Source of the DNA: Rhodanobacter sp.
Lineage (GTDB): Bacteria; Pseudomonadota; Gammaproteobacteria; Xanthomonadales; Rhodanobacteraceae
DNA length: 44,752 nt
Direction of reading: 5' to 3'
Assembly: GCA_027307195.1 (NCBI GenBank)
Contig: DAHUXL010000255.1
Location: 1 to 44,752 of the forward strand
Within the stretch, counting starts at the first letter, position 1. Each line of letters begins with the position of its first letter. The notes beneath the pieces are model-generated. The model was not told where the DNA came from. It worked only from the letters and a program-made list of their open reading frames with translations, and did not search any database. Below, one piece after another: positions 34,485-44,528 of the stretch. The translations under genes were made by a program, and so were the position numbers.

Positions 34485-36383
34485 ATGTCCCTGAGCTCCG
34501 CCAACCCGCCTGGCCGCTGGCGTACACGGACTCCACGTGTCGCGCTGGTGCTGCTGCTGGTGCTCATGTACGTGCTGCTGACCGGCGTGGTGGATGGCGG
34601 CATGGGCGTCACTCCGCTGCGGCTGCTCGATCAGCCGCGGTTCCCGCTGGCCAATGCGTGGCCGGGGCTGCTGCTGGCAGGCCTGCTGCTGGTTCTCAGC
34701 CGTCGGGTGCTGCTGTCGTTCGGACTGGCATTCCTGCTGCAAGGATTGGTGTACAGCGTCAACCTGCTGAAGGTGGCGAACTTGGGCACGCCGCTGTTGC
34801 CGGACGATTTCCGCATGGTCGGCCAGTTGCGCAAGGGCGGCATGCATCTGCTGGCTGGCTACCTGCCGCACAGCCCGTGGCCGTACCTGGGATTGCTGGC
34901 CGGCGTGGCCCTGATCGTCGCGATGTGGCGCTACGAGCCACCGCTGTTCGCGCGGCGTACCCGCGGCAAGCGGCTGTTGACCGGTGGCGTGCTGATGCTG
35001 GTGCTGGTCAGCCTGCTGGCCGGCCTGCCCGCCTGGGGGAAAATTTACAACGGTCAGGTGCTGTGGCTGGAACCATGGTCGGCCTCGTCCACCAGCACGC
35101 ATTCCGGGCTGCTCAGTTCGCTGATGATGTTTCATCTGCAATACGGCCACGGCAAGCGCAAGCCGGATCGCGCGGCTGCGGCGCAATTGATCAGCCAGTC
35201 CGCGGCATCCCTGCAGCAGTCCATGCAGATACCGACGACAAGGGATCCGTTGCCCGACATCGTGGTGGTGCAGAGCGAATCGTTCTTCGATCCCGCCATC
35301 ATGCGCGGCTACGAGACCAGCAACTTCGCACCGAATCTGCGCCGCCTGGCTGCGCACGGCATCAGCGGCAAACTGCATGTACCGACCTTCGGCGGCGGCA
35401 CCATCCGCACCGAGTTCGAGGTACTCACCGGGCTGTCGCTGCGTTACTTCGACAACTTGCAGTTTCCCTATCTGCAGATGAGTCACAAGGCGGTTCCCAG
35501 CCTGGTGCATACGCTCAATCGGCATGGCTACGAGACCGTTGCGCTGCACGGCAACGATCCGTCGTTCTGGAACCGCACCACCGCGTTCAAGTCGCTGGGC
35601 TTCGATCGCTTCGTGTCTCAGTCGTCGTTCCCCGCCGACGCGGCGATGGACGGCAAATACATGGCCGACAGCGCGATGACCGACGAGATCATGCGTCAAC
35701 TGAAGAACAACGGGCCACCGCAATTCATCTTCGCCATCAGCATCGAGGCGCACGGTCCGTACGACGTGCAGCCAGCGAACCGCGCCGAACGCGATGCCAT
35801 TCCGGTACCCGACGGCATCACCGGCACGGACAAACAGGAGCTGCAAACCTACCTCTACCATCTGCAACACGCCGATGCCGAACTCGGCCGGCTGGTGGCA
35901 TGGCTGGCCAAACGTCAACGGCCGAGCCTGGTGCTGTTCTACGGCGATCATCTGCCGGCACTGAGCAGCAGTTACCAGACCACTGGCTTTATCGACGGCA
36001 AGGACATGCTGACGCAGGCCGGCACCTGGCTGCTGGTCGATCCACGCCAGCAGGGTCAGTCCACGCAGGAGGACACCGCCGCATGGCTGCTGCCCGGCAA
36101 ATTGCTGGAACAGGCCGGTATCCACGACGATGCCTATTTCGCCCTGACCAGCCTGATCGGCCCGCAACTCGCCGCATTGACCGAAGCTCCCGGCGCACCA
36201 CCGCTGGACGAAGGCAGCGAGCAGCAGAAGATCGACCAGGCCATGTCCAGCATCGATCAGCTGCGCATGGACGGCAAGCTCGACAGACTGCTGCCGCAGC
36301 CCATGCCACCGGCCCTCGGCGGCATCGCCCGCAACAGTCTTCAGCCCTCGCAACCGCCGGCCGCTGCCGCGTTGCCGCGATGA
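34485..36383 (+). CDS. LtaS/OpgB-like phosphoglycerol transferase (sulfatase fold)
   Basis: This encodes a 632-residue inner-membrane protein. About five membrane helices lie within residues 18-180, and an extracytoplasmic alkaline-phosphatase/sulfatase domain covers about 255-570. Metal and catalytic residues align with LtaS: Glu265 in QSESFFDP, Thr306 in GGGTIRTEFE as nucleophile candidate, and the Asp-His pair in FYGDHLP. In Gram-positives LtaS polymerises glycerol phosphate; in Gram-negatives relatives such as OpgB move phosphoglycerol onto periplasmic glucans, which is the likelier job here. AGGA sits 6 bases before the ATG. The reading frame is open far upstream across glnE, but the start at 34485 is clear from the membrane-anchor sequence and ribosome-binding site. 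It is divergent from glnE. Confidence 0.87.
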   Translation: MSLSSANPPGRWRTRTPRVALVLLLVLMYVLLTGVVDGGMGVTPLRLLDQPRFPLANAWPGLLLAGLLLVLSRRVLLSFGLAFLLQGLVYSVNLLKVANLGTPLLPDDFRMVGQLRKGGMHLLAGYLPHSPWPYLGLLAGVALIVAMWRYEPPLFARRTRGKRLLTGGVLMLVLVSLLAGLPAWGKIYNGQVLWLEPWSASSTSTHSGLLSSLMMFHLQYGHGKRKPDRAAAAQLISQSAASLQQSMQIPTTRDPLPDIVVVQSESFFDPAIMRGYETSNFAPNLRRLAAHGISGKLHVPTFGGGTIRTEFEVLTGLSLRYFDNLQFPYLQMSHKAVPSLVHTLNRHGYETVALHGNDPSFWNRTTAFKSLGFDRFVSQSSFPADAAMDGKYMADSAMTDEIMRQLKNNGPPQFIFAISIEAHGPYDVQPANRAERDAIPVPDGITGTDKQELQTYLYHLQHADAELGRLVAWLAKRQRPSLVLFYGDHLPALSSSYQTTGFIDGKDMLTQAGTWLLVDPRQQGQSTQEDTAAWLLPGKLLEQAGIHDDAYFALTSLIGPQLAALTEAPGAPPLDEGSEQQKIDQAMSSIDQLRMDGKLDRLLPQPMPPALGGIARNSLQPSQPPAAAALPR

Positions 36384-36595
36384 ACCAGGTGGCTGTCCAG
36401 ACGTCCGGCGCGCATGCGCCGTGTGAAAACCGCGTCAGCGACGCATCGATATTCGAGTTGCGATTCAGCGAGCTGTCTGCCAACTGAAGTGGAGACAGGC
36501 GCGTTCATGCAGGAGTGGGGTGCTGACGCCTAGCGTCCATGCAGCGATGAAGCCACGTGCCTCATCGCGTCCCCCACCTGTAAGGAATCCATTCC

Positions 36596-37147
36596 ATGCA
36601 CAAGACCATGCTTGCCGCCCTCATCGTTGCTACCAGTGCGCTCACCGTTCCCGCGTTCGCCCAGGTCAACCTCGGTGGCGCTGCACACGTCGGCGCCGGC
36701 GTGAATGCCGGTGTGGCTGTGCCCAGCGCCATGCATGCGGTCGATCAGACCGGCACGCAGGCCGCCCAGACCCTGCGTCGTACCGATCACCAGACGAGGC
36801 ACATGACGCACAAGGCCGTCGACAAGACCCGCTCGACCGTCACCGACAATGACAGCACCCATGTCGGCGCGAATGCCGGTGGCTCGGCCGGCGAAGGCGA
36901 CACGCACGCTGACGCGAATGCCAACGTCGATGCCGGCGCTGGCATCGATACCGCCAACACCGCTGGCAAGGCCGGTGCAGCTGGCCAAGGTGTGGGTGGT
37001 GAGGTACGCGACGCCGCACATTCGGCGATCCAGGCCACCGACCGCACTGCCGGCTCGGTCGGCGATGCCGTCAAGCAGACCGCCACCGGTCAATCGGTCG
37101 GCGCCGATGCCCAGGTGGATGCCAAGGCGGCTACACACGGGCACTGA
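36596..37147 (+). CDS. Exported low-complexity Ala/Gly/Thr/His-rich protein
   Basis: This encodes a 183-residue protein with a clear signal peptide (cleavage after AFA, about residue 22). The mature part is rich in Ala, Gly, Asp, Thr and His and has no cysteine. It alternates glycine-rich stretches (AHVGAGVNAGVAVPSAMHA) with charged amphipathic ones (GGEVRDAAHSAIQATDRTAG, DAVKQTATG). These short helix-like repeats faintly recall LEA-type desiccation proteins, but I do not recognise a family. AAGGAA lies 8 bases before the ATG, and a strong terminator follows, so expression as a single-gene unit is likely. Function unknown. Confidence 0.8.
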   Translation: MHKTMLAALIVATSALTVPAFAQVNLGGAAHVGAGVNAGVAVPSAMHAVDQTGTQAAQTLRRTDHQTRHMTHKAVDKTRSTVTDNDSTHVGANAGGSAGEGDTHADANANVDAGAGIDTANTAGKAGAAGQGVGGEVRDAAHSAIQATDRTAGSVGDAVKQTATGQSVGADAQVDAKAATHGH

Positions 37148-37171
37148 CCTTCAATAGTCCGCGCAAGACCG

Positions 37172-37201
37172 GGCCCCGTGAGGAAACTCACGGGGCCTTT
37201 T
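37172..37201 (+). terminator. Strong terminator after the exported low-complexity gene
   Basis: An 11-bp perfect stem (37172-37182 with 37187-37197) with a GAAA tetraloop is followed by TTTT. It lies 25 bases after the stop codon. Confidence 0.92.
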
Positions 37202-37246
37202 GTCGAGCAGCAAGCATGCGCACGAACCTTGGCATCACGCGAAAAA

Positions 37247-37272
37247 GAAAACCCCGCCGTAGCGGGGTTTTC
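37247..37272 (-). terminator. groEL terminator
   Basis: A perfect 10-bp stem (37247-37256 with 37263-37272) has a 6-base loop. On the reverse strand it is followed by CTTTTTC. It sits 27 bases after the groEL stop codon and back-to-back with the forward terminator at 37172. Confidence 0.9.
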
Positions 37273-37298
37273 CGTAGTGCTGCCTGGAAAGGCTGGAC

Positions 37299-39385
<2,087 letters not shown>

Positions 39386-39447
39386 GGACAACTCCAGCTG
39401 ACTATTGAGGTGGGACAAGGCTTTGAAGACCCGGATCGGCAGTCTTG

Positions 39448-39474
39448 TTAGCACTCGAAGTAAGTGAGTGCCAA
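39448..39474. promoter_or_regulatory. CIRCE operator (HrcA-binding site) of groES-groEL
   Basis: TTAGCACTC (39448-39456) and GAGTGCCAA (39466-39474) are separated by exactly nine bases. This matches the CIRCE consensus with one changed base in the second half-site. HrcA binds CIRCE and represses chaperonin genes until heat or misfolding titrates GroEL. Its position over the transcription start region is ideal for repression. Confidence 0.95.
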
Positions 39475-39501
39475 TTTTACGGGTCTGCGACGCTACTGCA
39501 A
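39474..39501 (-). promoter_or_regulatory. Probable sigma-70 promoter of groES-groEL
   Basis: On the reverse strand TTGCAG (39496-39501) and TAAAAT (39474-39479) are 16 bases apart. The -10 box touches the CIRCE element, so transcription would start inside the operator. I see no good sigma-32-type promoter here, only the weak match CTTGCAG-N12-CCCGTAAA. Confidence 0.6.
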
Positions 39502-39632
39502 GAACATTTGAACCGGGGATGCACAGCTAATTGGGTGGGTGGGAGCGGGTTTCAAGGGCGATCGGCGAAATCCCATCCTTCTGAGGCACCTGTGACGCGC
39601 AACACTGGCCCGTTTCCACTTACGCTTGGCCG

Positions 39633-39971
39633 ATGGCACCCCAGACAAGTCCCGATACCGTCCTGCTCTGCTATTGCAGCTGCCCCGACAGCGCCTGTGC
39701 GCAGGTGATCGCCGAGACGCTGGTCAACGAACGGCTGGCTGCCTGCGTCAACCGTCTGGCCGGCATCAGTTCCACCTATCGCTGGCAAGGTGCGGTAACC
39801 ACCGACCGCGAAGACCTGCTGCTGATCAAGACCACGGCCGGGCGCCTCAACGCGCTGAAAATACGCCTGCTGGCACTGCACCCCTACGAGCTGCCGGAGC
39901 TGATCGCCATACCGGTGGAGCTCGGTCATGCCGCCTATCTGGACTGGGTACGGCAATCCGCCGGCAGCTGA
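39633..39971 (+). CDS. cutA: Divalent-cation tolerance protein CutA
   Basis: This encodes a 112-residue trimeric ferredoxin-like-fold protein. VNERLAACVNRLAGISSTYR, the W in RWQGAV, and HPYELPELIAIPVE are diagnostic of CutA1. It was named for copper tolerance in E. coli, but its molecular role is debated and it resembles PII signal proteins. It is divergent from groES and lies in the order groEL-groES-cutA-dsbD, which is shared in outline with E. coli and xanthomonads. Confidence 0.95.
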   Translation: MAPQTSPDTVLLCYCSCPDSACAQVIAETLVNERLAACVNRLAGISSTYRWQGAVTTDREDLLLIKTTAGRLNALKIRLLALHPYELPELIAIPVELGHAAYLDWVRQSAGS

Positions 39972-40032
39972 CGCACCGTCCGCCCCGCGCGCTTGACGAG
40001 CCACGCATGAAGCATGCGTCGGAGCAAGACTG

Positions 40033-40049
40033 CTGACAGATTCTGTCAG
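40033..40049. repeat. Small hairpin after cutA
   Basis: CTGACA (40033-40038) pairs with TGTCAG (40044-40049) around a 5-base loop. A second small dyad (ACGCAT...ATGCGT) lies just before it, near 40003-40019. Neither has a T-tract. Either could be a weak terminator between cutA and the transporter gene. Confidence 0.3.
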
Positions 40050-40098
40050 TGCACGGAATTAGCCTGTCTGCTCCGCCACCTTCAAACAAACCGATGCC

Positions 40099-41010
40099 AT
40101 GAAAAAGTCCGACGCCGCCGCCCTGTTGCTGCTTGGCGCGTTGTGGGGCGCCTCGTTCCTGTTCATGCGCATGGGTGCCGACCAGTTCGGCGGCATGGCG
40201 CTGGCCGGCATGCGTGCCATTGGCGCGGCCATCTGCTCCATCCCGTTGCTGAACTCGCGCGAGCGCCTGGCCGAACTGCGCACGCACTGGCGATCGGTGC
40301 TCATTGTCGGCATCGCCAACTCGGCGTTGCCGTTCATCCTGTTCTCCTACGCCGCGCAAAGCCTGCCGGCCGGCCTCTCGGCGATCTTCGACGCAATCGC
40401 GCCGTTGCTGGTGGCGGCCTCCGGCTGGCTGTGGCTGGGCGAAAGGCTCGACCTTCCGCGTGCCAGCGGCTTGCTGATCGGCTTGGCCGGCGTGGTGTGG
40501 CTGATTGGCGGCAGCCTGGGCTTCGGTCATGGCGGCAGCGCGGTCGGCTGGGCGATGGCCGCCTGTGTCGGTGCCAATCTCTGCTACACCTTCGGCGCCC
40601 ATTACAGCCATCGTCGCCTGCAGGTGGTGACGCCGATGACCGTGGCGATCGGCAGCCAGTTCGCCGCCGCGCTCCTGCTGCTGCCCTTCACCGTCTGGTT
40701 ATGGCCGGCGAAAGCACCGACGGTGCAAGCCTGGTTCGCCATGTTCGGCCTCGCCGCGGCCTGCACCTCGCTCGCCTATGTGCTGTTCTACCGGCTGATG
40801 GCGCGCATCGGCTCGACCCGCTCGATGGCGGTGCTGTACCTGATTCCGGTATTCGGCGTGTTGTGGGGCGCGCTGTTCCTCGGCGAGAGCGTCACCGTCG
40901 CCATGGCCGGGGGCTGCGTGGTCATCCTGCTCGGCGTGGCGCTGACCACCGGCATGCTGCGCATCCGGGCGAATGTCGCCGTTCCCCTTGAACAAGTCGA
41001 AAAGGCCTGA
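40099..41010 (+). CDS. EamA-family (DMT) transporter
   Basis: This encodes a 303-residue inner-membrane protein with ten predicted helices in two EamA repeats. The segment LLGALWGASFLFMRMGADQF opens the first repeat, and GVLWGALFLGESVT lies near the end of the second. DMT carriers of this type move metabolites or export amino acids; the substrate is unknown. It starts MKKSDAAALL at 40099 with no strong ribosome-binding site. Its place between cutA and dsbD breaks a gene order usually seen without it. Confidence 0.9.
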   Translation: MKKSDAAALLLLGALWGASFLFMRMGADQFGGMALAGMRAIGAAICSIPLLNSRERLAELRTHWRSVLIVGIANSALPFILFSYAAQSLPAGLSAIFDAIAPLLVAASGWLWLGERLDLPRASGLLIGLAGVVWLIGGSLGFGHGGSAVGWAMAACVGANLCYTFGAHYSHRRLQVVTPMTVAIGSQFAAALLLLPFTVWLWPAKAPTVQAWFAMFGLAAACTSLAYVLFYRLMARIGSTRSMAVLYLIPVFGVLWGALFLGESVTVAMAGGCVVILLGVALTTGMLRIRANVAVPLEQVEKA

Positions 41011-41108
41011 TCGTAAACAGGCTCTGATGCCGCATATCCGGGCGCCAATCCAAAGCTGAGCCATAATCCGTGTTCACGTCGAAACACGATCCTGAAGGCG
41101 GAGTTGCA

Positions 41109-43310
41109 ATGCGCTCGATTTTCCACGGCCGCCGGGCCGCGTTGTTGTCGCTCCTGTTCGCCCTGCTGGCGGGCGCGCAGACCGTTCTTGCGCAGGACAC
41201 CGCCGATCTGCTGCCCGTCACCGAGGCCTACAAGCTCAGTGCCGACGCTTCTTCGCCCGGTGTAGTGAAGCTGCACTGGACGATCGCGCCGGACTATTAC
41301 CTCTACCGCGGCCGCATGAAGTTCAAGGGTGGCGACGGCGTGACCTTGGGCGAGGCGCAGCTGCCGGAGGGCGAGAAGCATCACGACGAATACCTGGGCG
41401 ACGTCGAGACGTACCACCACGGAGTCGATGCCACGTTGCCGTACACCGTTGCCCCCGGCACCACACGATTGAAGCTGAGCGTGCAGTATCAGGGCTGCCA
41501 CGAGGTCGATCCGAAGATCTGCTATCCGCCGCATACCGAGCAACTGGATCTGCCGTTGCCGACTGCCCTTGGCAGCACGACCTCACCGGCCAGCAACAAT
41601 CCGCTAGGCGCCGTGCTCGGGCAACTGGGCAGCCATGCCGGCAGCGCAACCACCGGCATGGATAGCTCGCCGCTGCCAGCCGAACAGGCGTTCCGCTTCG
41701 AGGCGCTGGCGCAGAACCCGCATCAACTGCTGCTGCGCTGGACGATGCCGAAGGGCTATTACCTGTATCGCGACCAGACCGTACTCAAGCTCAAGGATGC
41801 CGCCGGTCTCAGCCTGAAACCGGCATGGCCGGCCGGTACGGCGCATCACGACGAGCACTACGGCAACGTCATGGTGTACTTCGATCAGGTCGAGCTGCCA
41901 GTAGCGGTCGAAGGCGATCTCGCCGATCGCAAGCAGTTGACGCTCGAGGCCAGTTTCCAGGGCTGTCAGGACGGCGGCCTGTGCTATCCGCTGATGACGC
42001 GTGCCGTAAGCGTCGATCTCGGCAGCGGTGTCGCTGCTGCTGGTCAGACCATGCAAACGGCGCCGGAGCTGCCGCCAGCCAATATCGGCGAAGGTCCGTT
42101 GCAGGTCAGCCTGATCGCCGCGTTGCTGCTCGCGCTTGCTGGCGGCCTGGTACTGAACCTGATGCCGTGCGTGCTGCCGGTGCTGTCGATCAAGGCCGTC
42201 AGCGTGCTGGAGAGCGGCGAGAACCGCGCAACAGCACGGCGCCACGCCCTGTTCTATACCGCCGGCGTGCTGTGCAGTTTCGCCGTGCTGGGCCTTGGCA
42301 TTCTCGCCTTGCGCTCGGCGGGCCATGCGCTGGGCTGGGGCACGCAGCTGCAACAACCACTCGTGGTCGGCGCGCTGGCGCTGGTGATGCTGGCGGTCGG
42401 ACTGTCGATGTCCGGCGTGGTGCAGTTCGGCGCCGCGCTGGGTAATACCGGTGCCAGCCTGGCCAGCCGCTCCGGTCCGGCCGGCGACTTCTTCACCGGT
42501 GTACTGGCGGTGGTGGTGGCCAGTCCGTGCACCGCACCGTTCATGGGCAGCGCGCTGGCGTATGCGTTCGCCGCGCCGATGCTGGCTGCGCTGCTGGTGT
42601 TTCTCGCGCTGGGTATCGGACTGGCGTTGCCGTTCCTGCTGATCGGTTTCGTGCCGGCGTTGGCGCGCCTGCTGCCACGGCCGGGACGCTGGATGGAGAC
42701 GCTGAAACAGGTACTGGCCTTCCCGATGTATCTGACCGCCGTGTGGCTGGTCTGGGTGCTGGCGAACCAGCGCGGCGCCGAAGCGGTCGGCCTGGTGCTG
42801 GTGGCGATGGTGCTGCTGGCGATGACGCTGTGGTGGTTCGAGCGCAGCCGTTCGCGCGGCGCCATCAGCAAGGCGCTGGTCGCCGTTCTGGCGATTGCCA
42901 CGCTGATACCGATGTATCTGCTCGCCTACGTGCCGCCACCGGCCAGTATCGCTGCGACCGATCAAGGCGTGGTTGCCTACAGCCCGGAAAAGCTCGCCGA
43001 GTTGCGCGCAGCCGGCACGCCGGTCTTTGTCGACATGACCGCCGACTGGTGCGTCACCTGCAAGGCGAACGAGCACACCGTGCTCAACACCAAGGCCTTC
43101 CGCGACCTGCTCCAGCGCACCGGCGCGGTCTACATGAAAGGTGACTGGACCGATGTCAATCCGACCATCAGCGCGTTCCTGCAGCAATATCACTCGCCCG
43201 GCGTACCGCTCTATGTGGTGTTCCCGAAAAATGGCGGCCCCGGCCGGCAATTGTCGACGGTGCTGACTCCCTCGATGGTCGAACAGGCCCTGACGGAAGC
43301 GGCGCGCTGA
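41109..43310 (+). CDS. dsbD: Thiol:disulfide interchange protein DsbD with two N-terminal domains
   Basis: This encodes a 733-residue inner-membrane protein that carries electrons from cytoplasmic thioredoxin to periplasmic disulfide reductases. A signal peptide covers residues 1-28 (ending LAQ). Two DsbD-alpha-type domains follow, at about 35-152 (Cys130, Cys138) and about 192-305 (Cys286, Cys292). The membrane domain (about 330-610) has eight helices and the redox cysteines Cys354 (MPCVLP) and Cys474 (SPCTAP). The C-terminal thioredoxin-like domain has ADWCVTCK (Cys648, Cys651). E. coli DsbD has about 565 residues and one alpha domain. I chose ATG 41109, with GGAG 8 bases upstream and a proper signal peptide. 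The stop codon overlaps the tlpA-like start by one base. Confidence 0.94.
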   Translation: MRSIFHGRRAALLSLLFALLAGAQTVLAQDTADLLPVTEAYKLSADASSPGVVKLHWTIAPDYYLYRGRMKFKGGDGVTLGEAQLPEGEKHHDEYLGDVETYHHGVDATLPYTVAPGTTRLKLSVQYQGCHEVDPKICYPPHTEQLDLPLPTALGSTTSPASNNPLGAVLGQLGSHAGSATTGMDSSPLPAEQAFRFEALAQNPHQLLLRWTMPKGYYLYRDQTVLKLKDAAGLSLKPAWPAGTAHHDEHYGNVMVYFDQVELPVAVEGDLADRKQLTLEASFQGCQDGGLCYPLMTRAVSVDLGSGVAAAGQTMQTAPELPPANIGEGPLQVSLIAALLLALAGGLVLNLMPCVLPVLSIKAVSVLESGENRATARRHALFYTAGVLCSFAVLGLGILALRSAGHALGWGTQLQQPLVVGALALVMLAVGLSMSGVVQFGAALGNTGASLASRSGPAGDFFTGVLAVVVASPCTAPFMGSALAYAFAAPMLAALLVFLALGIGLALPFLLIGFVPALARLLPRPGRWMETLKQVLAFPMYLTAVWLVWVLANQRGAEAVGLVLVAMVLLAMTLWWFERSRSRGAISKALVAVLAIATLIPMYLLAYVPPPASIAATDQGVVAYSPEKLAELRAAGTPVFVDMTADWCVTCKANEHTVLNTKAFRDLLQRTGAVYMKGDWTDVNPTISAFLQQYHSPGVPLYVVFPKNGGPGRQLSTVLTPSMVEQALTEAAR

Positions 43311-43849
43311 TGCTCGATCGCAGCAACTGGCTGATTCTCGGTCTGGCGGTACTGGCTGCCGCTATCGGTGGCTACGCGCAGTACCACAACCGGCAGCCAG
43401 CACGGATGGATTCGGCCATGCGTGGCCAGCCAGTACCCGCCCTCACCCTGCCCGATCTCGACGGCAAGCCTCACCAGCTGAGCGACTACCGCGGTCAGCG
43501 CGTGCTGCTGAATTTCTGGGCCAGTTGGTGCCGCCCGTGTCTGGAGGAGATGCCGACACTGAACCGGGCACAGGCCAAGTTCGGCGAACAGGGGGCGATC
43601 GTCGTCGGAATTGCGATGGACGAACCGGCTCGAATCCGCGCTTTTCTGGCCATGCACCCGGTGAGTTACCCGATTTTGCTGGGCCAGCTCGGCTCACCCA
43701 ACACCTCGGTACAACTGGGCGACATGCGTGAAATCTTGCCTTATAGCGTATTGATCGACGCTGATGGAAGCATTTTGGCCACACATAGCGGAGCCTTGTC
43801 CACAACTCAGCTGGATCAGTGGCTGACGCCGATGCATGCCAAGCCCTGA
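43310..43849 (+). CDS. TlpA/ResA-like membrane-anchored thioredoxin
   Basis: This encodes a 179-residue periplasmic thiol-disulfide reductase. An N-terminal anchor helix (about 7-23) is followed by a thioredoxin-like domain with active site WCRPC (Cys74, Cys77), FWASWC context and a cis-proline loop in ILPYSVLID. It overlaps dsbD by one base (TGATG), so the two are translationally coupled, and DsbD is the likely electron donor. Partners could be apocytochrome c or another oxidised periplasmic protein. Confidence 0.93.
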   Translation: MLDRSNWLILGLAVLAAAIGGYAQYHNRQPARMDSAMRGQPVPALTLPDLDGKPHQLSDYRGQRVLLNFWASWCRPCLEEMPTLNRAQAKFGEQGAIVVGIAMDEPARIRAFLAMHPVSYPILLGQLGSPNTSVQLGDMREILPYSVLIDADGSILATHSGALSTTQLDQWLTPMHAKP

Positions 43850-43992
43850 GGTGGTGTCGACATACGCTTACGCACGGAAACCCGACGCTTCTCCGGCAAA
43901 CATCGTCGATCTGCAGTGAACTGGACAACATTCTCGACTGCGCGCACACTGCGGCGGATTCCGGAACCTCCGGACGCAAGCTGGACGATGCT

Positions 43993-44451
43993 GTGGCGAA
44001 GATCCTGGTCCTGCACGGACCCAACCTCAACTTGCTGGGTGTACGCGAGCCAGATATCTATGGCCGCGAAACGCTGGGCGGCATCAATCAGCGACTTGCC
44101 GCTCGCGCGCAAGAGGCCGGGCACGAGCTGGCCTGGTGCCAGTCCAACGCCGAGCATGAGCTGATCGGCCGCATCCATCAGGGCCGCGACGACCAGACCG
44201 CGATGATCCTGATCAATGCCGGCGCCCTCACCCATACCAGCATTGCCCTGCGTGATGCACTGGCCTCCGTGGCGATCCCGTTCATCGAAGTGCACCTGTC
44301 CAACGTGTTTGCACGCGAGTCGTTCCGCCATCACTCGTATCTGTCGGATCTCGCCGTCGGCGTGATCTGCGGCTTCGGCGGCGACAGCTACGCTCTGGCC
44401 CTGGAAGCGGCGATTCAGCGACTGCGCACACCAGCGCCCGACGCGGCATAG
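43993..44451 (+). CDS. aroQ: 3-dehydroquinate dehydratase, type II
   Basis: This encodes a 152-residue cytoplasmic dodecameric enzyme of the shikimate pathway that dehydrates 3-dehydroquinate. [20 protein letters not shown] opens the protein. Tyr23 in DIYGRETL is the catalytic residue, and NAGALTHTS and EVHLSN (Asn75, His101) form the rest of the site. The GTG at 43993 gives the standard length and N-terminus. The frame stays open back into the tlpA-like gene, but that would add 58 unrelated residues. accB follows after 77 bases, an order common in gammaproteobacteria. Confidence 0.95.
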   Translation: MAKILVLHGPNLNLLGVREPDIYGRETLGGINQRLAARAQEAGHELAWCQSNAEHELIGRIHQGRDDQTAMILINAGALTHTSIALRDALASVAIPFIEVHLSNVFARESFRHHSYLSDLAVGVICGFGGDSYALALEAAIQRLRTPAPDAA

Positions 44452-44528
44452 AACGAATTTGGCCGCACGAGGCCAATCCCAATTCCCTTCCGGCCACCTG
44501 CGGTGGCGTGACTGAAAAGGCTGATCCG

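Noticed and set aside
43819..43992. Upstream extension of aroQ by 58 codons into the tlpA-like gene
   Set aside because: The added residues have no similarity to dehydroquinate dehydratases, while the GTG at 43993 gives the standard N-terminus and length.
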